A stretch of 64,000 nt of DNA, from contig NZ_JARGEL010000021.1 of assembly GCF_029211265.1 (NCBI RefSeq), positions 76,760 to 140,759 on the forward strand, in the 5' to 3' direction. Source of the stretch: Extensimonas soli (GTDB taxonomy: Bacteria; Pseudomonadota; Gammaproteobacteria; Burkholderiales; Burkholderiaceae_C). The translations under genes and the position numbers were made by a program. Shown in pieces: positions 43,573 to 52,503 of this stretch (positions are counted from its first letter, which is position 1; every line of letters starts with the position of its first letter). The notes below the pieces were generated by a model, which saw nothing but the letters and a program-made list of their open reading frames with translations, had not been told where the DNA came from and ran no database searches.

Positions 43573-44670
43573 TCACGCGGCCACGGGGTAAGCGCCGAGC
43601 ATCTTGTAGAACGCGCAGAGCCCGCGCAGTTCTTCGAGTGCGCGCGCCACATGCGGCTGCGACGGATGGCCGTCGAGGTCGATGTAGAAGTAATACTCCC
43701 AATGCCCTGTGCGCGCGGGGCGCGATTCGAAGCGCGTCATCGAGACACCGTGCGTCTTGAGCGGCACGAGCAGGTCGTGCACTGCGCCCGGACGGTTGGG
43801 CACCGAGACGACCAGGCTGGTGCAGTCCTTGCCCGAAGGCACCGGGGTTGCGAGCGTGTGCGGCAGGCAGATCACGGCAAAGCGCGTGCGGTTGTAGGCG
43901 TCGTCCTGGATCGCGTGCGCGACGATGTGCAGGCCAAACTGCGCAGCCGCGCGCTCGCTCGAGAGCGCGGCCCAGGCCGGGTTGGTGCTGGCCAGGCGCG
44001 CGCCCTCGGCGTTGCTTGCCACAGGGCGGCGTTCGGCGTGCGGCAGGTGCTTGGCGAGCCAGGCGTGGCACTGCGCGAGCGCCTGCGGGTGCGCGAGCAC
44101 GGCTTCGATGCCGTCGAGCGAATTGAGCGTGCGCATGAGGTTGTGCCGCACCAGCAGGCTGACCTCGCCGACGATGTGCGTGGGCGAGTGCAAGAACAGG
44201 TCGAGCGAGCGCGCGACCACGCCTTCGGTGGAGTTTTCCACACCCACGACGCCGAATTGCGCGCTGCCCGCGGCCGTGGCGTGGAACACTTCGTCGAAGG
44301 TGGCGCAATACATCAGGTCGGCCGCGCCGCCGAAGAATTCGATCGCGGCCTGTTCGCAGAAGGTGCCTTCGGGGCCGAGCACGGCCACGCGCTGCGGCGC
44401 TTCGAGCGCGAGGCAGGCGGACATGATCTCGCGCCAGATAGCCGCCACGTGCGGCCCTTTGAGCGGACCGGGGTTGGCGTTTTGCATCTTCTCGATGACC
44501 TGCGCCACGCGGTCGGGGCGGAAAAACGGCGTGCCTTCGCGTTTTTTGACTTCACCGACCTGCTCGGCCACGAGCGCGCGGCGGTTCAGCAAGGAGAGCA
44601 GTTCCTGGTCTATGGCGTCGATCTGCGCGCGCAGCGGCGCGAGTTCAGGGGAAGCTTGGGGTTCGGTCAT
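43573..44670 (-). CDS. pheA: Bifunctional chorismate mutase / prephenate dehydratase (P-protein)
   Basis: 365 residues. Residues ~10-95 are an AroQ chorismate mutase (LRAQIDAIDQELLSLLNRRA, EVKKREGTPFFRPDR). From ~95 the prephenate dehydratase domain starts with VLGPEGTFCEQAA and GVVGVENSTEGVV. The C-terminal ACT domain carries NRPGAVHDLL and FESRPARTG, the phenylalanine-binding sites for feedback inhibition. It makes phenylpyruvate from chorismate. It lies between serC and tyrA in the same direction. Confidence 0.96.
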   Translation of the reverse strand: MTEPQASPELAPLRAQIDAIDQELLSLLNRRALVAEQVGEVKKREGTPFFRPDRVAQVIEKMQNANPGPLKGPHVAAIWREIMSACLALEAPQRVAVLGPEGTFCEQAAIEFFGGAADLMYCATFDEVFHATAAGSAQFGVVGVENSTEGVVARSLDLFLHSPTHIVGEVSLLVRHNLMRTLNSLDGIEAVLAHPQALAQCHAWLAKHLPHAERRPVASNAEGARLASTNPAWAALSSERAAAQFGLHIVAHAIQDDAYNRTRFAVICLPHTLATPVPSGKDCTSLVVSVPNRPGAVHDLLVPLKTHGVSMTRFESRPARTGHWEYYFYIDLDGHPSQPHVARALEELRGLCAFYKMLGAYPVAA

Positions 44671-44733
44671 GGAATGGAAAAGGGCGTGCCGGCAGGCTCA
44701 GGCGCTCTCTGCGCGGGCTTCAGGTTCAGGCGT

Positions 44734-45843
44734 TCAGGCTTGTGTGCGTTCGAATTCTTGCATGTAGCCCACCAGCGCCTGCACGCCTTCGAGTGGCATG
44801 GCGTTGTAGAGGCTCGCGCGCATGCCGCCCACCGATTTGTGGCCTTTGAGCTGCAGCAGACCGTGGGCGCGCGCGCCGGCCAAAAAGGCCTCGTTGCGGC
44901 TTTCTTCGCGCAGGAAGAAGGGGATGTTCATGCGCGAGCGGCAGTGCGGCGCGACTTTGTTGTAGTACAGCTGCGAGCGGTCGATGGCGTCGTAGAGCAG
45001 CGCGGCCTTGGCGATGTTGCGCTGCTCGAGCGCAGCCACGCCACTGAGCGCGCCTTCGCGCTGGCGCGAAATCCACTGGAACACCAGCCCCGCGACGTAA
45101 ATGCCCCAGGTCGGCGGGGTGTTGAACATCGACTGGTGCTCGGCCACGTTGCGCAAGTCGAAGGCGCTCGGGCACACGGGCAGCGCATGGCCCAGCAGGT
45201 CTTCGCGCACCACCACGATGGTCAAGCCCGCGGGGCCGAGGTTTTTCTGCGCGCCCGCAAAGGCGAGCCCGACGCGCGACCAATCGACGCTGCGCGAGGC
45301 CACGTGCGAGGAAAAGTCGATCACCAGCGGCGCCTCGCTGCCGAGCTGGCGCAAATCGGGCAAGGTGTGAAACTCCACGCCGTGGATGGTCTCGTTGCTG
45401 CACAGGTGCACGTAGCTCGCGCCGCGGCTCAGCTCCCAGCTCGCGGGTGGCGGCACGGTGGTGAAGCCGCTGTCTGCGCCCGAGGCGACGATGTTCACTT
45501 CGCTCGCGTACTTGTGCGCCTCGCGCTCGGACTTCTGGCTCCAGCTGCCCGTGACGACGAAGTCCACCACGCCGGCGCGCGAGAGGTTCAGCGGCACGAT
45601 GGCGTTCTGCCCGAGTCCGCCGCCCTGCATGAACAGGATGCGAAAGTGCGCGGGCACGGCGAGCAGGGCGCGCAGATCGGCCTCGGCCTGCTCGTAGATA
45701 GAGATGAACTCCTTGCCGCGGTGGCTCATCTCCATCACGCCCATGCCGCAGCCGTGCCAATCGAGCATCTCGGCCGCGGCCTGCTCGAGCACCTCGACGG
45801 GCATGGTTGCGGGGCCGGCGGAAAAGTTGTAAGGGCGCTTCAT
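44734..45843 (-). CDS. serC: Phosphoserine aminotransferase
   Basis: 369 residues, PLP fold type I. N-terminus [30 protein letters not shown], and the PLP-binding lysine in [15 protein letters not shown]; the C-terminus has [18 protein letters not shown]. It makes 3-phosphoserine for serine synthesis and also serves pyridoxine synthesis. It is the first gene of the serC-pheA-tyrA-aroA/cmk series, 73 bases after gyrA's end, with a dispersed repeat between. Confidence 0.97.
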   Translation of the reverse strand: MKRPYNFSAGPATMPVEVLEQAAAEMLDWHGCGMGVMEMSHRGKEFISIYEQAEADLRALLAVPAHFRILFMQGGGLGQNAIVPLNLSRAGVVDFVVTGSWSQKSEREAHKYASEVNIVASGADSGFTTVPPPASWELSRGASYVHLCSNETIHGVEFHTLPDLRQLGSEAPLVIDFSSHVASRSVDWSRVGLAFAGAQKNLGPAGLTIVVVREDLLGHALPVCPSAFDLRNVAEHQSMFNTPPTWGIYVAGLVFQWISRQREGALSGVAALEQRNIAKAALLYDAIDRSQLYYNKVAPHCRSRMNIPFFLREESRNEAFLAGARAHGLLQLKGHKSVGGMRASLYNAMPLEGVQALVGYMQEFERTQA

Positions 45844-45847
45844 GGTT

Positions 45848-45912
45848 TATAAGAAAAACAGGGCATTAGCGCAGATGTATCAAGCGCAAGCAGCTCATCA
45901 TTCAATAGCATA
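45848..45912. repeat. Small dispersed repeat, copy 3
   Basis: Between serC and gyrA: AAAAACAGGGCATTAGCGC, AGATGTATCAAGCGCAAGCAGC, then ATTCAATAGC. It has the same plan (AGCGC, GCGCAAGCAGC, AT-rich ends) as the patch at 1715 but is diverged. It fills almost the whole 73-bp gap. Confidence 0.5.
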
Positions 45913-45916
45913 GGCC

Positions 45917-48562
45917 TCAAACGGAATCCTCGCCCACGTCTGCATCGTCGGCGTCTGCGGCATCGCCGCCACCGGCCTGTGCGTCGTTTTCGACGATGCG
46001 CTGCAGGCCTATGAGCTGGGCGCCTTCGTCGAGCGCGATCAGCGTCACGCCCTGCGTGGCGCGGCCGAGTTCGCGGATTTCGGCGACGCGCGTGCGCACG
46101 AGCACGCCGGTGTCGGTGATGAGCATGATCTCGTCGTCGGGGTGCACCAGCGTCGCGGCCACGACCTTGCCGTTGCGCTCGCTTTGCTGGATCGCGATCA
46201 TGCCCTTGGTGCCGCGGCCGTGGCGCGTGTATTCGGTGATCGGCGTGCGCTTGCCGTAGCCGTTTTCGGTGGCGGTGAGCACGCTTTGCGTTTCGTCCTC
46301 GGCCACGAGCATGGCGATCACGCGCTGGCCTTCCTCGAGCTGCATGCCGCGCACGCCGCGCGCGTTGCGGCCCATGGGGCGCACGTCGTTTTCGTCGAAG
46401 CGCACGGCCTTGCCGCCGTCGGAAAACAGCATCACGTCGTGCTTGCCGTCGGTGAGCGCCGCGCCGATCAGATAGTCGCCCTCGTCCAGATCAACGGCGA
46501 TGATGCCGGCCTTGCGCGGGTTGCTGAATTCAGGCAGCGCGGTTTTCTTCACGGTCCCCATGCTCGTGGCCATGAACACATAGCGGTCTTCGGGGAAGCT
46601 GCGCGCCTCGCCCGTGAGCGGCAACACGACGGTGATTTTCTCGCCCTCGGCGAGCGGAAACATGTTCACGATGGGCCGCCCGCGCGAGCCGCGCGAGCCT
46701 GTGGGCGCTTCCCACACCTTGAGCCAATACAGCCGCCCGCGGTTGGAAAAGCACAGGATGTAGTCGTGCGTGTTGGCGATGAAGAGCTGGTCTATCCAGT
46801 CGTCCTCTTTGGTCGCCGTGGCCAGCTTGCCGCGCCCGCCGCGTTTTTGTGCGCGGTATTCCGACAGCGGCTGCGCCTTGATGTAGCCCGCATGGCTCAG
46901 CGTGACCACCATGTCGGTGGGCGTGATCAGGTCTTCGGTCGAGAGGTCTTGCGCGCTGTATTCGATCACGCTGCGGCGCGCGCCGAGCTTGGTCTGGCCG
47001 AACTCCTGCTTGAGCGCCGTGAGTTCTTCGGCCATGATGGCCGAGACGCGCTCGGGCCGGGCGAGGATGTCGAGCAGGTCTTCGATCGCCGCCATCACTT
47101 CCTTGTATTCGGCCACGATCTTGTCTTGCTCGAGGCCCGTGAGGCGCTGCAGGCGCATTTGCAGGATTTCCTGCGCCTGCGTCTCCGACAGGCGGTACAG
47201 GCCGTCGGCCTGCATGCCGAAGGCGCGCTCCAGCCCTTCGGGGCGGTAGTCGTCGGCGTTCACCACGCTGCCGTCTTCGCGGGCGCGCGTGAGCATCTGG
47301 CGCACGAGCTGGCTGTCCCAGCTGCGCGCCATGAGTTCGCTCTTGGCCACGGGCGGCGTGGGCGACTCGCGGATGATGCGGATGAACTCGTCGATGTTTG
47401 CGAGCGCCACGGCCAGCCCTTCGAGCACGTGGCCGCGCTCGCGCGCCTTGCGCAGCTCGAACACCGTGCGGCGCGTGACCACTTCGCGGCGGTGCTGCAA
47501 AAAGACCTGCACCAGGTCCTTGAGGTTGCACAACCGCGGCTGGCCGTCGACCAGCGCCACCATGTTGATGCCGAAGGTGTCCTGCAGCTGCGTCTGCTTG
47601 TAGAGGTTGTTGAGCACCACCTCGGGCACTTCGCCGCGCTTGAGCTCGATCACCAGGCGCATGCCGGATTTGTCGGATTCGTCCTGGATGTGGCTGATGC
47701 CCTCGAGCTTTTTCTCGTGCACGAGCTCGGCCATGCGCTCTTGCAGCGTCTTTTTGTTGACCTGGTAGGGCAGCTCATCGACCACGATGGCCTGGCGCTG
47801 GCCGCGGTCTATGTCCTCGAAGTGGCACTTGGCGCGCATCACCACTCTGCCGCGCCCGGTGCGGTAGCCCTCTTTGACGCCGTTGATGCCGTAGATGATG
47901 CCCGCGGTGGGGAAGTCCGGCGCGGGGATGATCTCCATCAGCTCGTCGATCGTGGCCTCGGGGTGCTGCAGCAGGTGCAGACAGGCATCGACCACTTCAT
48001 TCAGGTTGTGCGGCGGGATGTTGGTTGCCATGCCCACGGCAATGCCGGCCGAGCCGTTGACGAGCAGATTGGGCAGCTTGCTCGGCAGCACCAGCGGTTC
48101 TTTTTCGCTGCCGTCGTAGTTGGGGCCGAAATCCACCGTTTCCTTGTCGATGTCGGCGAGCATTTCGTGTGCGATTTTTGCCAGGCGGATTTCGGTGTAA
48201 CGCATCGCGGCCGCGTTGTCGCCATCGACCGAGCCGAAGTTGCCCTGGCCATCGACGAGCATGTGGCGCAGTGAAAAGTCCTGCGCCATGCGCACGATGG
48301 TGTCGTACACCGCAGAGTCGCCGTGCGGGTGGTATTTACCGATCACGTCGCCGACGATGCGCGCCGATTTTTTGTAAGGCCGGTTCCAGTCGTTGCTGAG
48401 CTCGTGCATGGCGAAGAGCACGCGCCGGTGCACGGGCTTGAGGCCGTCGCGCGCATCCGGCAGGGCGCGCCCCACGATCACGCTCATCGCGTAGTCGAGG
48501 TAGCTGCGCCGCATTTCTTCTTCGAGGCTGATCGGCAGGGTTTCTTTGGCAAACGGGTTCAT
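45917..48562 (-). CDS. gyrA: DNA gyrase subunit A
   Basis: 881 residues. The catalytic tyrosine is Y122 in MRYTEIRLA. The quinolone-resistance region reads [10 protein letters not shown] with S83 and D87, the sensitive type, at E. coli numbering. The breakage-reunion domain runs to about 500. The C-terminal beta-pinwheel has the GyrA box QKRGGRG and repeated [12 protein letters not shown] strands. The tail is acidic ([17 protein letters not shown]). With GyrB it introduces negative supercoils. It lies 86 bases after dnaG in the same direction. Confidence 0.98.
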   Translation of the reverse strand: MNPFAKETLPISLEEEMRRSYLDYAMSVIVGRALPDARDGLKPVHRRVLFAMHELSNDWNRPYKKSARIVGDVIGKYHPHGDSAVYDTIVRMAQDFSLRHMLVDGQGNFGSVDGDNAAAMRYTEIRLAKIAHEMLADIDKETVDFGPNYDGSEKEPLVLPSKLPNLLVNGSAGIAVGMATNIPPHNLNEVVDACLHLLQHPEATIDELMEIIPAPDFPTAGIIYGINGVKEGYRTGRGRVVMRAKCHFEDIDRGQRQAIVVDELPYQVNKKTLQERMAELVHEKKLEGISHIQDESDKSGMRLVIELKRGEVPEVVLNNLYKQTQLQDTFGINMVALVDGQPRLCNLKDLVQVFLQHRREVVTRRTVFELRKARERGHVLEGLAVALANIDEFIRIIRESPTPPVAKSELMARSWDSQLVRQMLTRAREDGSVVNADDYRPEGLERAFGMQADGLYRLSETQAQEILQMRLQRLTGLEQDKIVAEYKEVMAAIEDLLDILARPERVSAIMAEELTALKQEFGQTKLGARRSVIEYSAQDLSTEDLITPTDMVVTLSHAGYIKAQPLSEYRAQKRGGRGKLATATKEDDWIDQLFIANTHDYILCFSNRGRLYWLKVWEAPTGSRGSRGRPIVNMFPLAEGEKITVVLPLTGEARSFPEDRYVFMATSMGTVKKTALPEFSNPRKAGIIAVDLDEGDYLIGAALTDGKHDVMLFSDGGKAVRFDENDVRPMGRNARGVRGMQLEEGQRVIAMLVAEDETQSVLTATENGYGKRTPITEYTRHGRGTKGMIAIQQSERNGKVVAATLVHPDDEIMLITDTGVLVRTRVAEIRELGRATQGVTLIALDEGAQLIGLQRIVENDAQAGGGDAADADDADVGEDSV

Positions 48563-48648
48563 AAAAAGCGACGGTCAGGGTGCCAGCAACAAGGCAAACG
48601 GGCATTTTAGGCGCTGGCATCCTGTCAGGCTGGCAGCCGCGGCACTTT

Positions 48649-50559
48649 TCACGAAGGGATGCGCAAGCTGTGCGCCGTCTCGAGCGCCTTGCGCCGGGCC
48701 TGCAGCTCGCGGTAGCGCTGCAGCGCTGCCGGGTCCTGGCTGGCCGTGGCGATGAGGGCGCTCTCTTCGGCCTTGATCTGTTCGATCAGCACGCGGTTGA
48801 GCAGGTCGCGCAGTTCGGCACGCAGCTCGTGCAGGTCGCCTTCGGTCTGGGCGTGCGAGCCGGTCATGAGCTTTTCGGCCAGCGGTGCGCAGGCGTGGCC
48901 GCGCAGGCGCTCGCGCAGCAGCGCCCAGGTCTGCGCACCGTGCTCGTGCAGCTGCTCTTCGAGCCAGACGAACAAGGGGCCGTGCGGCGGCGGCAGGGCG
49001 CAGAGGGCGGCATGGTCTTCGGGCGCAAGCTCTTCGAGGAAGGCCATGTGCGACAGCAGCAGCCGCACGGCGTGGTCGGCGCGGCTCGTGGGTGCGGAGC
49101 GCGGCAGGCGGGCGCGCCACGCCGTCGCGGCGTAAGGGCTGGGGGCAGTACCCGCGCCCCCGCCGCGCTGAGCGGGGTGCAGGCCGCCGCTGCGGCTGGT
49201 GCGCGGCCCGCCGCGCTGTGCCGCGCCTGGCGGCTGGGCGCCCGCGCCGGGCGCAGGGGGCTGGGCCTGGGCCCAAAATTCACTGAGCTCTGCAGTGTCG
49301 ATTTGCGCGAGGCCCGCGATTTCGCCGAGCAGCTGGCGTTTGAGCAGCCCTTCGGGCAAAGCGCTCCACAGAGGCCGGGCGTGGTGCGTCATCTGCGCGC
49401 GGCCTTCGGGCGTGCCCAGGTCGCAGCCTTCGCTTGCGGCGTCGAGCAAAAAACGGCTCAGCGGCACCGCGTCGCCGATGTGGCGCGCAAACGCATCGCG
49501 GCCCCAGGCGCGGATGAAGCTGTCGGGGTCGTGCTCGGGCGGCAGGAACAAAAACTTGAAGCTGCGCGTGTCCTGCGCGTGGGGCAGGGCGGCGTCGAGC
49601 GCCTTGCGCGCGGCACGCCGGCCCGCGGCATCGCCGTCGAAGCTGAACACCACGGCGTCGGTAAAGCGCAGCAGCTTTTGCACATGCTCGGGCGTGCAGG
49701 CGGTGCCCAGCGTGGCCACCGCGTTCGGAAAGCCGAGCTGCGCGAGCGCCACCACGTCCATGTAGCCCTCGGTCACGAGCGCGTAGCCATGCTCGCGGAT
49801 CGCGCTGCGCGCCTCGAACAGGCCGTACAGCTCGCGCCCCTTGTGAAACACCGGCGTTTCGGGCGAGTTGAGGTATTTGGGCTTTTCGTCGCCGAGCACG
49901 CGCCCGCCAAAGCCTATGCACTCGCCCTTGACGTTGCGGATCGGGAACATCACGCGGTCGCGAAAGCGGTCGTAGCGCTTGTGGTCTTCGGGCTGCACGA
50001 TGACCAGGCCCGCCTCTTCGAGCAGCGGGTCGTCGTAATGGGCAAAGACGCCCGCGAGCTTGTGCCAGCCTTCGGGCGCGTACCCCAGGCCGTAGCGCTT
50101 GGCCACGACGCCCGAAACGCCGCGCTTTTTGAGGTAGGCGATGGCGCGTGGCGACTTGCGCAGCTCGTCGCCATAGGCGGCGGCGACACGCGCGAGCACT
50201 TCGGTCAGGGTGGCGCGCTGTTGCCGCTGGGCCGCGGCGCGTGCCTTGTCCTGCGCCGAGGCGTGTTCCTCGGGCACCTGCAGGCCGACTTGCTGCGCCA
50301 GCTCGTGCACGGCCTCGACAAAGTCCAGCCCCGCGTGCTCCATCAAAAAGCCGATCGCGTCGCCGCTCTTGCCGCAGCCGAAGCAGTGGAAGAACTGCTT
50401 GGACGGGCTCACGCTGAACGAGGGCGATTTTTCCGCGTGAAACGGGCACAGACCCATGAAATTGGCGCCGCTTTTCTTGAGCGGCACGTAGCGGCCCACG
50501 ACGTCGACCACATCGACGCGCGCGAGCAGTTCTTCGATGAAAGACTGGGGGATGGACAC
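48649..50559 (-). CDS. dnaG: DNA primase
   Basis: 636 residues from a GTG start at 50559 (M-SIPQSFIEELLARVD); no ATG lies upstream of the zinc motif in this frame. The CHC2 zinc finger is C38-x2-H41 ... C59-x2-C62. The TOPRIM catalytic motifs are EGYMDV and FSFDGDAAGRRAA. A Gly/Pro/Ala-rich linker (about 440-500) precedes the C-terminal DnaB-binding helical domain. It makes RNA primers for replication. In many proteobacteria dnaG sits between rpsU and rpoD; here it precedes gyrA instead. A frame on the opposite strand is open across the whole gene but is a codon-bias artefact. Confidence 0.95.
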   Translation of the reverse strand: MSIPQSFIEELLARVDVVDVVGRYVPLKKSGANFMGLCPFHAEKSPSFSVSPSKQFFHCFGCGKSGDAIGFLMEHAGLDFVEAVHELAQQVGLQVPEEHASAQDKARAAAQRQQRATLTEVLARVAAAYGDELRKSPRAIAYLKKRGVSGVVAKRYGLGYAPEGWHKLAGVFAHYDDPLLEEAGLVIVQPEDHKRYDRFRDRVMFPIRNVKGECIGFGGRVLGDEKPKYLNSPETPVFHKGRELYGLFEARSAIREHGYALVTEGYMDVVALAQLGFPNAVATLGTACTPEHVQKLLRFTDAVVFSFDGDAAGRRAARKALDAALPHAQDTRSFKFLFLPPEHDPDSFIRAWGRDAFARHIGDAVPLSRFLLDAASEGCDLGTPEGRAQMTHHARPLWSALPEGLLKRQLLGEIAGLAQIDTAELSEFWAQAQPPAPGAGAQPPGAAQRGGPRTSRSGGLHPAQRGGGAGTAPSPYAATAWRARLPRSAPTSRADHAVRLLLSHMAFLEELAPEDHAALCALPPPHGPLFVWLEEQLHEHGAQTWALLRERLRGHACAPLAEKLMTGSHAQTEGDLHELRAELRDLLNRVLIEQIKAEESALIATASQDPAALQRYRELQARRKALETAHSLRIPS

Positions 50560-50721
50560 GGCGCGATTGTCGCCCAAGGTTCGATGGTGGCGCCCACGCG
50601 AGGACGCGAGGACGCGAGCACCGCCCCGGCACTGTCTCGCCGGCTCTTTACATGGATCAGCCCCGCGTCCGCCGCTTTTGATGTAATCGGGTGTTTGTCC
50701 GAAAAACGCAAGGAGCCCTTC

Positions 50722-52368
50722 ATGAGCAGCATCTTCGACCAGCACCTCGAACGCAACCCAGCCAACCACGCACCGCTTTCGCCCCTGTCCTTCATCGAGC
50801 GCACGGCCGAGGTGTACCCCGAGCGCCTGGCCATCGTGCACGGCGACCTGCGCCAGAACTGGCGCGACACCTACGCGCGCTGCCGGCGCCTGGCCAGCGC
50901 CCTGCGTCAGCGCGGCATAGGCAAGAACGACACCGTGGCCGTGATGCTGCCCAACACGCCGCCCATGGTCGAGGCGCACTTCGGCGTGCCCATGGCCGGC
51001 GCGGTGCTCAATGCGCTCAACACCCGGCTCGACCCTGAAGCCATCGCCTTCATGCTCGACCACGGCGAGGCGCGCGCGGTCATCGTCGACCCGGAATTCG
51101 CCCCCGTCATGGCCAAGGCCCTGGCCCTGCGCCAGAACCCGCAGCCGCTGCTGCTGATCGACGTGGAAGACGCCGTCTATGGCCCCGCGGCGCAGCGCCT
51201 GGGCAGCCTGAGCTACGAGGACTTGCTCGCCGAGGGCGACCCGCAGTTCGCCTGGGAGCTGCCCGCCGACGAGTGGGACGCGATCGCCCTCAACTACACC
51301 AGCGGCACCACGGGCAACCCCAAGGGCGTGGTCTATCACCACCGCGGCGCGGCGCTCAACGCCGTCTCCAACGTGCTCGAATGGGACATGCCCAAGCACG
51401 CGGTGTATCTGTGGACGCTGCCCATGTTCCACTGCAACGGCTGGTGTTTCCCGTGGACGGTGGCGGCGCGCGCAGGCGTGAACGTGTGCCTGCGCCGCGT
51501 CGAGGCGCAGGCCATTTTCGACGCCATGCGCCAGCACGGCGTGACGCACTACTGCGGCGCACCCATCGTGCACAGCCTGCTCGTGAATGCGCCGGCCGCG
51601 CTCAAAGAGGGCGTGCCCCAAGGCATCAAGGCTATGGTGGCAGGCGCCGCGCCGCCGGCCTCGATGATCGAAGGCATGGAAACCCTGGGCTTCGACCTCA
51701 CGCATGTGTATGGCCTGACCGAGGTCTATGGCCCGGCCACCGTGTGCGCCAAGCAAGATGCCTGGAGCCAGCTCGACATCGGCGAGCGCGCGCGCCTGAA
51801 TGCGCGCCAGGGCGTGCGCTACCACCTCGAGCGCGACGTGCGCGTGCTCGACCCCGAAACCATGCAGCCCGTGCCGCAGGACGGCGAAACCATGGGCGAG
51901 ATCATGTTCCGCGGCAACATCGCGATGAAGGGCTACCTCAAGAACCCCGAGGCCACGGCAGAGGCTTTCCGCGGCGGCTGGTTCCATAGTGGTGACCTCG
52001 GCGTGCAATACCCGGACGGCTACATCAAGATCAAGGACCGCAGCAAGGACATCATCATCTCGGGCGGCGAGAACATTTCCTCGATCGAAGTCGAAGACGT
52101 GCTCTACCGCCACCCTGCCGTGCTCGCCGCCGCCGTGGTCGCCAGACCCGACCCGAAATGGGGCGAGACGCCCTGTGCCTTCATCGAGCTCAAGCCCGGC
52201 GCGCAGGTCACGGCGCAGGACATCATCGCCCATTGCCGCGCACATCTCGCAGGCTTCAAAGTGCCGCGCGCCGTGGTGTTTGGCGAGTTGCCCAAGACCA
52301 GCACGGGCAAGATCCAGAAGTTCGAACTGCGCAAGCAGGCCGGCTCGGCCACGGCCATCAACGTATAA
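50722..52368 (+). CDS. Acyl-CoA ligase (AMP-forming)
   Basis: 548 residues from ATG 50722 with AAGGAGCCCTTC upstream. ANL motifs: [58 protein letters not shown], and the C-terminal lysine in TSTGKIQKFELR. The GLTExYGP variant and length fit the medium-chain or aryl/acyl ligase group often called FadD3-like or acyl-CoA synthetase AcsA-type, but the substrate cannot be assigned. It is divergent from dnaG across 162 bases, which contain a short direct repeat GAGGACGC. It stands alone, not in the catabolic island. Confidence 0.88.
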   Translation: MSSIFDQHLERNPANHAPLSPLSFIERTAEVYPERLAIVHGDLRQNWRDTYARCRRLASALRQRGIGKNDTVAVMLPNTPPMVEAHFGVPMAGAVLNALNTRLDPEAIAFMLDHGEARAVIVDPEFAPVMAKALALRQNPQPLLLIDVEDAVYGPAAQRLGSLSYEDLLAEGDPQFAWELPADEWDAIALNYTSGTTGNPKGVVYHHRGAALNAVSNVLEWDMPKHAVYLWTLPMFHCNGWCFPWTVAARAGVNVCLRRVEAQAIFDAMRQHGVTHYCGAPIVHSLLVNAPAALKEGVPQGIKAMVAGAAPPASMIEGMETLGFDLTHVYGLTEVYGPATVCAKQDAWSQLDIGERARLNARQGVRYHLERDVRVLDPETMQPVPQDGETMGEIMFRGNIAMKGYLKNPEATAEAFRGGWFHSGDLGVQYPDGYIKIKDRSKDIIISGGENISSIEVEDVLYRHPAVLAAAVVARPDPKWGETPCAFIELKPGAQVTAQDIIAHCRAHLAGFKVPRAVVFGELPKTSTGKIQKFELRKQAGSATAINV

Positions 52369-52503
52369 ATCTGTGGGGCGAAGGCGCGAAGCCGGTCAAA
52401 ATAGCGCCTTTGCCAGACCCGAAGGGCTGTCGGCGATTTATCGCCCTTGCCGGCATTTGCCGGCTGCGCTGGGCCTTCGGTGTTTTCCCGATCGATTGGA
52501 TTC

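Noticed and set aside
45917..48562. Possible quinolone-resistance change in gyrA
   Set aside because: Residues S83 and D87 are the sensitive type at exactly E. coli numbering.
48580..50721. A very long open frame on the plus strand opposite dnaG, continuous with the acyl-CoA ligase
   Set aside because: It has no recognisable domain before the ligase start at 50722, and dnaG with all its motifs lies on the other strand. High GC at third positions keeps opposite frames open.
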